This document shows, in pieces, positions 8,760 through 15,856 of a stretch of DNA of 37,223 nt. The translations under genes and the position numbers were made by a program. The stretch's first letter is position 1. The number at the start of each line of letters is the position of its first letter. The DNA comes from JAHDBG01 sp963922685 (lineage in GTDB: Bacteria > Pseudomonadota > Gammaproteobacteria > Chromatiales > Chromatiaceae), in the NCBI GenBank assembly GCA_963922685.1, contig CAWUJM010000015.1:1-37223 (forward strand), given 5' to 3'. The notes below the pieces were generated by a model. That model was not told where the DNA came from, ran no database searches, and worked only from the letters and a program-made list of their open reading frames with translations.

Positions 8760-8841
8760 AAGATGTTGTTGGGTGCGATTCAAACTGATGTGGACTGGTG
8801 CGCCGAAGCCATGAAACCTGATGGTGTCAACCTCAGTGTCA

Positions 8842-8949
8842 GCATTACCGGAATCTGTTCTCCGAGGTACGCCATAAACCCATCCGTGGGGGCTCGGCTG
8901 CGGCCGTTCGGACCGCAGACGCCCTCGGAAAACCTTGACCGGATAACGC
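8842..8949 (+). repeat. 107-bp palindromic repeat, copy 1 (degenerate arms)
   Basis: The core GTACGCCATAAACCCATCCG and the inner stem GCGGCCG/GACCGC match the elements at 17765 and 31960. The outer arms (8842-8867 and about 8922-8949) still pair near the core (CCGAGG with CCTCGG) and at the ends (AGC.TTA with TAACGCT) but have diverged between. It sits in the 289-base gap between aroE and tRNA-Gly. Confidence 0.8.
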
Positions 8950-9005
8950 TGGCACACCGGGATCACCATATTCAGTCTGGATTGCACCCGATGTTGTTCG
9001 CGAGC

Positions 9006-9033
9006 TTGACACTGTCGGATGTATTGGTAGAAT
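9006..9033 (+). promoter_or_regulatory. Promoter of the tRNA operon
   Basis: TTGACA (9006-9011) and TAGAAT (9028-9033) are separated by 16 bases and end 15 bases before tRNA-Gly, a strong sigma70-type promoter for the Gly-Cys-Leu operon. Confidence 0.8.
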
Positions 9034-9048
9034 CCTCAGGCTGATTCT

Positions 9049-9124
<76 letters not shown>

Positions 9125-9142
9125 GAGTATTATTTTTCCAGT

Positions 9143-9216
9143 GGCCGAATGGCAGAATGGCTATGCAGCGGACTGCAAATCCGTGTATCTCGGTTCGACT
9201 CCGGGTTCGGCCTCCA
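9143..9216 (+). tRNA. tRNA-Cys (GCA)
   Basis: A 74-base cloverleaf with acceptor GGCCGAA paired to TTCGGCC, encoded TCCA, and anticodon loop CTGCAAA giving GCA. It lies 18 bases after tRNA-Gly. The 84-base spacer to tRNA-Leu contains a hairpin with CTCTGAAA/TTTCAGAG arms, possibly a processing site. Confidence 0.96.
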
Positions 9217-9300
9217 GTTTGTAATCCGCATCAGGTGTCTCTGAAAACGTTGCGAGCGTAGCCACTTTCAGAGGTTCCCTTCAGTAATTCAGTGTATCAG

Positions 9301-9389
9301 GCCCGGGTGGCGGAATCGGTAGACGCAGCGGACTTAAAATCCGCCGGCCTTAAACGGTCGTGCCGGTTCGACTCCGGCCCCGGGCACCA
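9301..9389 (+). tRNA. tRNA-Leu (UAA)
   Basis: An 89-base class II tRNA with acceptor GCCCGGG paired to CCCGGGC, a long variable arm, encoded ACCA, and anticodon TAA in the loop CTTAAAA. Its last 20 bases plus one following base (9370-9390) are repeated exactly at 11419-11439, marking it as the integration site of the adjacent islet. Confidence 0.96.
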
Positions 9390-9390
9390 G
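9370..9390. repeat. attL-like 21-bp direct repeat (tRNA-Leu 3' end)
   Basis: This 21-base stretch, GACTCCGG...GGGCACCAG, covers the T-arm and acceptor 3' side of tRNA-Leu. It is identical to 11419-11439; the match stops on both sides. This is the usual signature of site-specific integration into a tRNA gene that restores the tRNA. Confidence 0.85.
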
Positions 9391-9417
9391 AACAATCGCA
9401 TCACCCTGCGTCAAAAG

Positions 9418-9459
9418 CCCGTAATCTCTTCTTTATCAAAGGGTTACGGGGTTTTTTTA
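9418..9459 (+). terminator. Intrinsic terminator after tRNA-Leu
   Basis: CCCGTAATC and GGGTTACGGG pair across a short loop, followed by TTTTTTT. It lies inside the islet, so it may have arrived with it and now ends the tRNA operon. Confidence 0.75.
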
Positions 9460-9524
9460 TTGCCTGATTAAAGTGGGCCCCAGAAATCAGACCAGTCAAA
9501 TGGTACGAGATTATTAGACCACTG

Positions 9525-9625
9525 TACTCATCGGAACTCAAGATGACACACGATATACCTTAAAAACCAGAAAATTACTGGGATGGATTATAAAAACGGA
9601 GTGATATCTTCATTTCCGATGAGTA
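9525..9625. repeat. Inverted repeat, 12-bp perfect arms
   Basis: TACTCATCGGAA (9525-9536) is the exact reverse complement of TTCCGATGAGTA (9614-9625), with 77 bases between. It lies in the islet between the tRNA terminator and the end of the XRE gene. It could form a transcript stem or be a recombination accessory site. Confidence 0.6.
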
Positions 9626-9651
9626 TAACAGCTAAGAATAAAAACACCCTC

Positions 9652-9948
9652 TCACAGATGCTCTTCCGGGGCATTAGCAAGAACACTATATACCATTTCT
9701 TTAAGTTTTTTTACCACAGGACTTGCATCGTCTTCTGCCAGTACGAAAAAAAAAGAAATTGGAATATCTAATGCCATACAAATAGCTTCTATGTGCTTTT
9801 TAGAAAGCCATGCTCTTTCTCCTCTTTCAAGTTTACTGATAAAAGTAATGCTTAGCTTTACTTGCTCTGCTAATTCACGTTGACTCAATTTTCGTATATT
9901 ACGTAGTTCAACGAGTGCGTTTCCAATAGAAGATGAAGTGATTTCCAT
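9652..9948 (-). CDS. XRE-family helix-turn-helix regulator
   Basis: The 98-residue protein has an XRE/Cro-type helix-turn-helix: GNALVELRNIRKLSQRELAE, then QVKLSITFISKLERGERA, then the typical IEAICMALDIPISFFF ending, followed by about 30 residues that may mediate dimerisation. It starts directly after the TAA of the upstream gene, so the two are probably coupled. Local sequence is much more AT-rich than the flanks. It is a likely repressor or activator of the islet, possibly acting at the palindrome at 10710-10730. Targets are unknown. Confidence 0.85.
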   Translation of the reverse strand: MEITSSSIGNALVELRNIRKLSQRELAEQVKLSITFISKLERGERAWLSKKHIEAICMALDIPISFFFVLAEDDASPVVKKLKEMVYSVLANAPEEHL

Positions 9949-10242
9949 TTAGTTTCCCATGATTTTTCCCATTAATTCAGAAGTTAAACTTATTGAACTG
10001 CCAATAATTTTGGCACCTTGAAATATCTGAATTGTCAGATCTAAAAAATTTCTACGTTTTCTCTCAGGAAGACTGTCAATCAGTAATTGCAGGTTTTTCA
10101 GCTCGCTTAGTATAAGCGACGTATTTAAATCACTATTCTCTACTAACTTACGTATATTTTGGATAGAAATATTCGCTTTTCCAACCCTTTTATCATGTTC
10201 TTCCCTCCCCACAGAAAGGTCTTCGAGATTTTTTTTGCTCAT
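9949..10242 (-). CDS. Islet hypothetical protein, helical, 97 aa
   Basis: I do not recognise the family. The 97-residue product is charged and predicted helical (ISIQNIRKLVENSDLNTSLI, ELKNLQLLIDSLPERKRRN), ending in a hydrophobic segment rich in Ile, Ser and Leu. It has a clear ribosome binding site (TTGGAG, about eight bases before the ATG). The gene lies between the XRE gene, which it touches, and an upstream gene that it overlaps by 50 bases. That arrangement suggests one transcription unit of three genes. Base composition is AT-rich like the rest of the islet. Confidence 0.65.
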   Translation of the reverse strand: MSKKNLEDLSVGREEHDKRVGKANISIQNIRKLVENSDLNTSLILSELKNLQLLIDSLPERKRRNFLDLTIQIFQGAKIIGSSISLTSELMGKIMGN

Positions 10243-10651
10243 AAGATGACTCCAAAAAGTTATATTTCAGACTACGTTCGATCATCCGAAAAATATATAA
10301 ACCATACATTCCTTGGAACGTCCTCTTGCTTCCCTGCAGTACATGCCGTAGGCAAGACGGATGTTGCCTCAGCCAAGTAATCAGCAATAGTTCATATACC
10401 AAGGTGAAAATAACATACTGTTCTCTTATGGAGCTCAATTTGGAATTTTTATGAGGATAAAAAGTTTCCTCGCAGTTTGGATAAAACGATTCTATAAGTT
10501 GACTCAAACATAAATCATATTCATTTTTTATAACATATGCTTTTTTTAACTTTTTTATCATTTCAATTTTATGTGAACTATGAATATAGGATGAGCCCTT
10601 GCATATGATGACTGCTAGTAGGTCTAATTCTTTCAATATACTATTGCACAT
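10193..10651 (-). CDS. Islet hypothetical protein, 152 aa
   Basis: I do not recognise the family. The ATG at 10651 was chosen because it has a good ribosome binding site (GAGGAAAATTAC before ATG); the frame extends to 10690. The product has helical segments, six cysteines and an aromatic-rich middle (EQYVIFTLVYELLLITWLRQ). The last 50 bases overlap the next gene in another frame, so the C-terminus may be extended by a frame change, or the two genes may be coupled. It is the first gene after a recognisable promoter (10675-10703). Confidence 0.6.
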   Translation of the reverse strand: MCNSILKELDLLAVIICKGSSYIHSSHKIEMIKKLKKAYVIKNEYDLCLSQLIESFYPNCEETFYPHKNSKLSSIREQYVIFTLVYELLLITWLRQHPSCLRHVLQGSKRTFQGMYGLYIFRMIERSLKYNFLESSYEQKKSRRPFCGEGRT

Positions 10652-10674
10652 GTAATTTTCCTCATAATGTATGA

Positions 10675-10703
10675 AATATAGGATGAACACTGATCACGCT
10701 CAA
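10675..10703 (-). promoter_or_regulatory. Promoter of the islet operon
   Basis: On the minus strand TTGAGC (10703-10698) and TATATT (10680-10675) are 17 bases apart, 24 bases upstream of the 152-residue gene. Confidence 0.6.
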
Positions 10704-10709
10704 TAAACG

Positions 10710-10730
10710 TATGGTACAAAGAGTACCATA
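10710..10730. promoter_or_regulatory. Palindromic operator candidate
   Basis: TATGGTAC-AAAGA-GTACCATA is a perfect 8-bp inverted repeat with a 5-bp spacer, located 7 bases upstream of the -35 element of the islet promoter. A half-site ATGGTAC recurs at 9500-9506. Size and symmetry fit a binding site for a dimeric XRE regulator; that the islet's own regulator binds it is inference. Confidence 0.6.
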
Positions 10731-10739
10731 TTCGATGAA

Positions 10740-11418
10740 GTGTAGTCAAGTCTATTGTGTCGCTCCTTCAATCTCTCAGGGTTTGATCCCCCGTAGCTTG
10801 TTGCAGGGTATTGGTGGCCTGTGCCTACTTGAAAAATTGGGGTGATTTTCAACATTTCGAATTGCTGGAAAGTCTGATAAAATTGACTGGCTTTACATGA
10901 CCTAAATATTTGATATTACTGGAATAATGCAGGTAGTCTACTCAGCTTTGTCTAAGATCAGGGTATTCTGCCCAAGATGCATGCATGGGCGGGGTTTCCG
11001 CCCTCGTCCTGTCTGACCAGCCCGGAATTCGATAAGAGCCTTTAATCTAAAGTTTGGATTGTTGTACAAAGGCTATCGAAACCACGGTGCGGCAAAGCGA
11101 GTTATGGGGGCTGTGTTAGTGGGATGTGCGGTGGGGAGGGACGGTTTGTGCGGCTGTTCTGATACGAAGAGTGGCGCGATACAAGGGATGTGCTGTTGTG
11201 ATCATGGGCATTGAGTTGCTGCGTGAGTTAGCATCTAAAGTGGACCCCTCAGACGATCCGTTATCCCACAGACCTGAATCGGCTGAATGAAGCTTGGGAG
11301 ATGGTTTGTATCCATTCTGATAGGTCTCTGGATCTGGCTTATAGCTCGGTGTAGGGGGTATACACGGCAGTGAAAAAATAACAGGTTTTTGAAGTCGTAA
11401 CCAGCCCGGTAACTTTCT
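10740..11418. other. Non-coding part of the tRNA-Leu islet
   Basis: I see no convincing gene in these 680 bases. Open frames on the minus strand near 11116-11459 lack a ribosome binding site and protein-like composition. A GGGCGG/CCGCCC hairpin lies near 10987-11003. There is no integrase, excisionase or transposase that I can recognise. Confidence 0.6.
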
Positions 11419-11439
11419 GACTCCGGCCCCGGGCACCAG
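11419..11439. repeat. attR-like 21-bp direct repeat
   Basis: Exact copy of 9370-9390, the 3' end of tRNA-Leu, without the rest of the tRNA. Together they bound a 2049-bp insertion. A strong terminator follows at 11458, probably the original terminator of the tRNA operon before insertion. Confidence 0.85.
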
Positions 11440-11457
11440 TTTGTTTTATCAGGGTAC

Positions 11458-11498
11458 AAAAAACCCGAAGTCTGTCTGTTCAGGCTTCGGGTTTTTTT
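11458..11498 (+). terminator. Intrinsic terminator, probably the original one of the tRNA operon
   Basis: AAAAAACCCGAAG pairs with CTTCGGGTTTTTTT around a 14-base loop. It lies 19 bases after the duplicated tRNA-Leu end, which is where a tRNA operon terminator would be in an uninterrupted chromosome. Confidence 0.8.
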
Positions 11499-11502
11499 GT
11501 GT

Positions 11503-12099
11503 CACTCAAGTTAAGCACCACATACAACAACGTCATTCTACGCGGCAGCATCGCTGCCGTTGCAGAATCTTCCAGATCTACGCAAATCTGGTACCGCTGG
11601 CGATGGATTCGGTGACTTTCCTAAGCTCCGCGTGGAATGACATGTGGGGCCATCCGGGAAGATCGGCAGAAGTAAATATCCTCCGGCAAAGCCGGAGGCT
11701 TTATTTTGTGAACCGCTCAAAGCGGTGTATAAACGGTGCTATCGCACCTTGAGCCCCCTGAAGGGGGCCACATTATGTTTGAGTTTCGGATAAACATGGT
11801 ATCAATCAGCCACTTTCTAGTGACGGACGATAGTCGCATCACTATACAAATATAGTCGTACAAACATCCCTGCATCCAAACTTCCGAGTAACACCAAAAC
11901 ACTTCCTATACTATATTTTGGTAAAGTACTGCATCAAGTTTAATTCTTTCAGACAACTCATTAAGTTGCAACACTGATCATGTTTTTTAAGTCAGCCTTA
12001 TAATCCTGGAACTGTCAAACTTTTAGTGCCTCCCCAGCAAAGCTGGGGGTTCTCCTTTTGTTAATAGTCTGTTTAACAGGCTTGTGCGTAACTACAGTG
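11503..12099 (-). mobile_element. MITE-like element, copy 1, interrupted by a 394-bp insert
   Basis: The left end CACTCAAGTTAAGCAC (11503-11518) and right end (12084-12099, reverse complement CACTGTAGTTACGCAC) match the 16-base terminal repeat of the element at 17922 at 13 and 14 positions. The body 11519-11668 is the reverse complement of that element up to the GATCGGCA motif. The remainder of the body resumes at 12063 with AATAGTCTGTTTAACAGG. About 394 bases (11669-12062) are inserted between. Confidence 0.75.
11669..12062 (-). mobile_element. Hairpin-rich insert, possibly an IS200/IS605-like remnant
   Basis: Five compact hairpins are visible: 11680-11698 (CCTCCGGC-AAA-GCCGGAGG), 11712-11726, 11735-11748, 11753-11768 (GCCCCC-TGAA-GGGGGC) and 12032-12048 (CCCCAGC-AAA-GCTGGGG). 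Sub-terminal hairpins at both ends without inverted terminal repeats resemble IS200/IS605-type ends. The 265 bases between the outer hairpins are too short for a full Y1 transposase and I find no transposase motif. A structured RNA is an alternative reading. Confidence 0.45.
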
Positions 12100-12105
12100 C
12101 GTCAG

Positions 12106-12660
12106 TCAGTTAACCGGTTGAAAATAATATTTCAGATTTACGCTGAGGACGCCGATTTTATCTAAGTGCTCATATGTCAGCTCGGCGGCAATATAGCGAT
12201 CCACATAATAACCGAAGCCGCCGCTGACACCGAATTCCCGGAGATTGTCAGTGGTTGAATCAATCAGTGTATTCAGCGGCTCAGGCAGGAGCTTGTCTAT
12301 TCTGTAAACGATGCGACCATAAGCGGGTGCGACAAAATAATACATCCTCTTGTGACCGGGTTGGTACTGTACCCGGACAGAGAGTGCTGTCAGGCTTTCC
12401 AGCCGGGCCCGGGCCTGGTTACCATTGTGTGGCACAGTCGAAGTACCCATACTCTGGCCGACCCGGATTTCCGGAATGACAGACAAGCCTCTTTCCGGTA
12501 GTCGGATCTGGTATCCCAGAGAACCGGATAACCCGGCCTGATCAACTGAGATACCATCCTGTTCGACATACAGGTGTGTGTAGCTGATACCGCCGACCCA
12601 GTTAGCGGATGCGGTACAGGCAGACAGGCTCAGTATGCAGGCTGAGAATAATGTTTTCAA
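12106..12660 (-). CDS. Small outer-membrane beta-barrel protein
   Basis: The 184-residue product has a signal sequence (MKTLFSACILSLSACTASA) and alternating beta-strand patterns throughout, such as WVGGISYTHLYVEQ, FGVSGGFGYYVDRYIAAELTYEHL and the terminal VLSVNLKYYFQPVN. This fits an eight-stranded OmpA/OmpX-like barrel. The signal is ambiguous: LSAC at residues 12-15 fits a lipobox, while ASA-N at 17-20 fits signal peptidase I. The gene follows ftsZ by 39 bases in the place where lpxC is usually found. Its TGA is next to the end of the interrupted MITE-like element. No specific function can be assigned. Confidence 0.75.
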   Translation of the reverse strand: MKTLFSACILSLSACTASANWVGGISYTHLYVEQDGISVDQAGLSGSLGYQIRLPERGLSVIPEIRVGQSMGTSTVPHNGNQARARLESLTALSVRVQYQPGHKRMYYFVAPAYGRIVYRIDKLLPEPLNTLIDSTTDNLREFGVSGGFGYYVDRYIAAELTYEHLDKIGVLSVNLKYYFQPVN

Positions 12661-12699
12661 GATGTTGCTCCTGAGGTTTGGAGTGTAATAACAGGCCGA

Positions 12700-13833
12700 C
12701 TAATCAGCCTGGCGACGCAGGAATGCCGGAATATCCAGATATTCTAAATCCTGTGTTTCATCGTTTGCAACATAGCCTCGCGGATAATCCGGTTGACCGC
12801 CACCAACAGCAGCCATTTTTGCCTCGTTGTGTGACGAAACCAGCTTCAGGTTGTTTTCAGGCTGGCTGGCTTGTTGTGTATTGCCAATGCCGGTGGCCAC
12901 CACAGTGACCCGGACTTCATCCTGCATGTCCATATCAATCACAGTACCGACCACGACAGTGGCCTCCTCATCGACAAATTCCTTGACGATACTGCCCACC
13001 TCATCAAACTCGCCGATGGATAAATCCATGCCTGCTGTAATATTGACCAGTAAGCCGCCTGCACCAGACAGATTGATATCCTCCAGCAGCTGATCGTTGA
13101 TAGCGGATTCGGCCGCATCACGTGCGCGGTTTTCGCCGCAGGCAGTACCGGTACCCATCATTGCCTCGCCTTTTTCACTCATTACGGTGCGGACATCAGC
13201 AAAATCGACATTGATCAGACCAGGTCGGGTGATCAGTTCGGCAATGCCCTGCACGGCGTTATACAACACATCGTTGGCCTGTTTGAACGCATCCAGCAGA
13301 GAAGTTGATTTACCCAGTACCGTAAGTAATTTTTCATTTGGTACCACAATCAGGGAATCCACTCGCTCACGTAATTCAGCGATTCCGGCCTCGGCAATCT
13401 TCATTCGTTTGCTGCCTTCAAACGGAAATGGCTTAGTTACCACCGCTACTGTCAGAATATCGTGTTCCTTGGCGATTTCAGCAATCACCGGAGCGGCACC
13501 GGTACCGGTACCGCCGCCCATGCCCGCCGTGATAAACACCATATCGGCACCCTTCAGCTGCTCGCTGATCCGGTCACGTGCCTCTTCGGCAGCTTCCTGT
13601 CCGACCTTGGGGTTGGCACCGGCACCGAGACCACGAGTCAGGTGCTCGCCCAGACGTAATTTGGTACTCACTTCAGCATTATTCAGTGCCTGAGCATCGG
13701 TATTGGCACACATGAACTCCACACCTTCCAGGTGTGACTGCAACATATGACTGACTGCATTGCCGCCGCCGCCGCCAACGCCAATCACCTTGATCACAGC
13801 ATGTTGATTGTCCAGATCCATCAGTTCAAACAT
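12700..13833 (-). CDS. ftsZ: Cell division protein FtsZ
   Basis: FtsZ is the tubulin-like GTPase that forms the Z ring at midcell. The 377-residue protein has GVGGGGGNAVSHM near residue 18, the tubulin signature GGGTGTGAAPVIAEIA near 106-121, the T7 loop with NVDFADVRTVM near 207, and the conserved C-terminal peptide LDIPAFLRRQAD that binds FtsA and ZipA. It starts 71 bases after ftsA, enough for its own promoter, as is usual. It is the last essential gene of the cluster here; lpxC does not follow. Confidence 0.98.
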   Translation of the reverse strand: MFELMDLDNQHAVIKVIGVGGGGGNAVSHMLQSHLEGVEFMCANTDAQALNNAEVSTKLRLGEHLTRGLGAGANPKVGQEAAEEARDRISEQLKGADMVFITAGMGGGTGTGAAPVIAEIAKEHDILTVAVVTKPFPFEGSKRMKIAEAGIAELRERVDSLIVVPNEKLLTVLGKSTSLLDAFKQANDVLYNAVQGIAELITRPGLINVDFADVRTVMSEKGEAMMGTGTACGENRARDAAESAINDQLLEDINLSGAGGLLVNITAGMDLSIGEFDEVGSIVKEFVDEEATVVVGTVIDMDMQDEVRVTVVATGIGNTQQASQPENNLKLVSSHNEAKMAAVGGGQPDYPRGYVANDETQDLEYLDIPAFLRRQAD

Positions 13834-13904
13834 GGTCTTGCCTCTGCGGGAAAAAGTCAGATGAGTTGGTCAGAATAATATCAGGTCTTTATCTGTTATG
13901 GTGT

Positions 13905-15146
13905 CTAAAAATTGCCCTGAAACCATTGTTTCATGCGTTGCCAGATGGCCTGCAGACCAGTGTCCGGTAACAAGGGGCCGGGGCGTTGTCGACGGGTCCG
14001 GCTGTCCTGCTGAGCATACAGCAGCAGGCCGACCCCGGTAGCGTGGATCGGATCCCGTACATTCGGTAAGCCGTGAATATGAGTCGGTACACCGAGGCGT
14101 ACCGGCATATGAAATACTTCTTCAGCCAGATCCAGCAGACCCTCCATCTTTGCACTGCCACCAGTCAGTACAACACCGCCGGCAGCCTGTTCGGCCAGAC
14201 CTGAATATTGCAGCTTGCTCTGGATCAGACCGAGCAATTCGTCATAACGAGGTTCCACCACCTCAGCCAGGGTTTGTCGGGATAATGAGCGGGCCGGGCG
14301 GTCCCCGATACTGGGTACCTCAATCTGCTGTTCAGTATGTACCAGCGAGGCGAGGGCACACGCATATTTCTTTTTGATCTCTTCTGCGGCCAGAGTCGGT
14401 GTGCGCAGACCGACCGCAATATCGTGTGTGACCTGATGTCCGGCAATCGGGATCACATCGGTATACCGGATCCCGCCATTTTTATATAACGCAATATCGG
14501 TGGTACCCCCCCCGATATCAGCCAGGCAGACGCCCAGCTCTTTTTCGTCTTCCTGCAATACGGCATGACACGAAGCCAGTTGTTCCAGCACCAGGTCTTC
14601 TACTTCCAGACCACAACGCTGGATACATTTGGTGATATTCTGGACTGCGCTGACCGCGCCGGTGACCAGATGCACCCTGGCTTCCATACGGATGCCGGAC
14701 ATGCCGATCGGATCCTGAATGCCTTCCTGGTTATCAATGATGAATTCCTGCGGCAGAATGTGCAGAATCTCGCGGTCAGCCAGTGTGGGCACCGCCCGGG
14801 CCGCATCAATGACCCGATCCACGTCCGTCTGCGTCACCTCGCGATCCCGGATCGCGACGATCCCCTCTGAGTTCTGGCTGGCGACGTGACTGCCGGCAAT
14901 ACCCGCATACACGCTGCTGATTTCGACCCCGGACATCAGTTCAGCTTCGGCCACTGCACTCTGAATCGCCTGCACGGTGGATTCAATGTCAACCACCACG
15001 CCCTTTTTCAGGCCATGCGAATCGCATCGCCCCAAGCCGATCACATCAATGCCGTAGTCGTCGCGCACTTCGCCGACAATCGTTGCAATCTTTGAGGTGC
15101 CGATATCCAGACCGACAATGATATTTTTATCGTGTTTTTTCGGCAT
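13905..15146 (-). CDS. ftsA: Cell division protein FtsA
   Basis: FtsA is the actin-like ATPase that tethers FtsZ to the membrane. The 413-residue protein starts with IVGLDIGTSKIATIVGEV (phosphate 1), carries the SHV-containing 1C domain near residues 84-160, ADIGGGTTDIALYKNGGI (phosphate 2), and VVLTGGSAKMEGL (adenosine motif). It ends in an amphipathic helix, WQRMKQWFQGNF, for membrane binding. Its ATG overlaps the TAA of ftsQ by one base (TAATG), which indicates coupling. Confidence 0.98.
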   Translation of the reverse strand: MPKKHDKNIIVGLDIGTSKIATIVGEVRDDYGIDVIGLGRCDSHGLKKGVVVDIESTVQAIQSAVAEAELMSGVEISSVYAGIAGSHVASQNSEGIVAIRDREVTQTDVDRVIDAARAVPTLADREILHILPQEFIIDNQEGIQDPIGMSGIRMEARVHLVTGAVSAVQNITKCIQRCGLEVEDLVLEQLASCHAVLQEDEKELGVCLADIGGGTTDIALYKNGGIRYTDVIPIAGHQVTHDIAVGLRTPTLAAEEIKKKYACALASLVHTEQQIEVPSIGDRPARSLSRQTLAEVVEPRYDELLGLIQSKLQYSGLAEQAAGGVVLTGGSAKMEGLLDLAEEVFHMPVRLGVPTHIHGLPNVRDPIHATGVGLLLYAQQDSRTRRQRPGPLLPDTGLQAIWQRMKQWFQGNF

Positions 15147-15856
15147 TAAGCAGCATCCTTAAACAAGACGGCGAACCCCTGCGGGTAGCGCAGGTCAATC
15201 CGGCGCGCCGGTTCGGGTAATTGCGGATAAATCTGAATAAAATCGCGCCAGCGTTGTAATGGTTGATGCTGGCCCAGCCATACTGTCAGATCCGGGTCCA
15301 GCCGGACAGTCCAGCTGCCCGGCGGATGACGTTGCAGACGGCGTAAATGCAAACCTGAATCAGACAGGCTGGATTGAATCTGCAGCAGCAGGGCAACCAG
15401 TTCGTCTGCCTGGTCTCTGGCACCGATCAGCACCGGTAAGTCCAGAGCGACCGTTTGTGCCGGGCGGAATAATTCACCTTCAGTATTGATCCAGACTACC
15501 GGATCCGTATCTCCCCAGCGGGCCAGTGGTACCTGTTCCACCAGGGTGATATGCACCGCATCCGGCCAGACGCGGTGTACATGTGCTTCAGCTACCCAGG
15601 GCAGTGCCAGACAGATGGCCTGCAACTGTGGCAGATCCAGACTGAAAAAACCGCTATTGACCAGATGTTCGCCCAGCACCGGTTCAATCCGGGCCGGATC
15701 CAGATAGCGAAACTCGCCCTGAATCCGTACCACCTGCAACGGGAAAAATGCCGGGTTCGCCAGATAATACCACCAGCACCACAGACTACCCCCCGCCAGC
15801 AGACTCAGCCAGATCAGGGGCCGGATCCAGCGCAGCCTGACGTCAGTCTGTGCCAT
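15146..15856 (-). CDS. ftsQ: Cell division protein FtsQ
   Basis: FtsQ is a single-pass inner membrane protein linking early and late division proteins, in complex with FtsB and FtsL. The 236-residue product has a short cytoplasmic tail, a membrane segment near residues 12-30 (LIWLSLLAGGSLWCWWYYLA), and a POTRA domain (LQVVRIQGEFRYLDPARIEP to about residue 115). A beta domain with VWINTEGELFRP follows. It overlaps ddlB by 14 bases and ftsA by one. Confidence 0.95.
   Translation of the reverse strand: MAQTDVRLRWIRPLIWLSLLAGGSLWCWWYYLANPAFFPLQVVRIQGEFRYLDPARIEPVLGEHLVNSGFFSLDLPQLQAICLALPWVAEAHVHRVWPDAVHITLVEQVPLARWGDTDPVVWINTEGELFRPAQTVALDLPVLIGARDQADELVALLLQIQSSLSDSGLHLRRLQRHPPGSWTVRLDPDLTVWLGQHQPLQRWRDFIQIYPQLPEPARRIDLRYPQGFAVLFKDAA

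Noticed and set aside
8760..8987. N-terminal extension of aroE
   Set aside because: The added residues are read from the palindromic repeat and do not resemble AroE; the ATG at 8759 gives the family length.
9469..11242. AAAGTGG(G/A)CCCC at 9469 and 11231 as possible IS ends inside the islet
   Set aside because: The match is only about 11 bases and is in direct rather than inverted orientation, with no transposase between them.
11116..11459. Two minus-strand frames of 106 and 74 residues at the distal end of the islet
   Set aside because: Pro/Ser/Thr-rich, no ribosome binding site, and one begins inside the duplicated tRNA end; probably chance frames.
11717..11902. 61-residue minus-strand frame in the hairpin-rich insert
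   Set aside because: I tested it as a transposase remnant but found no HUH or catalytic Tyr motif; it also runs through two hairpins.
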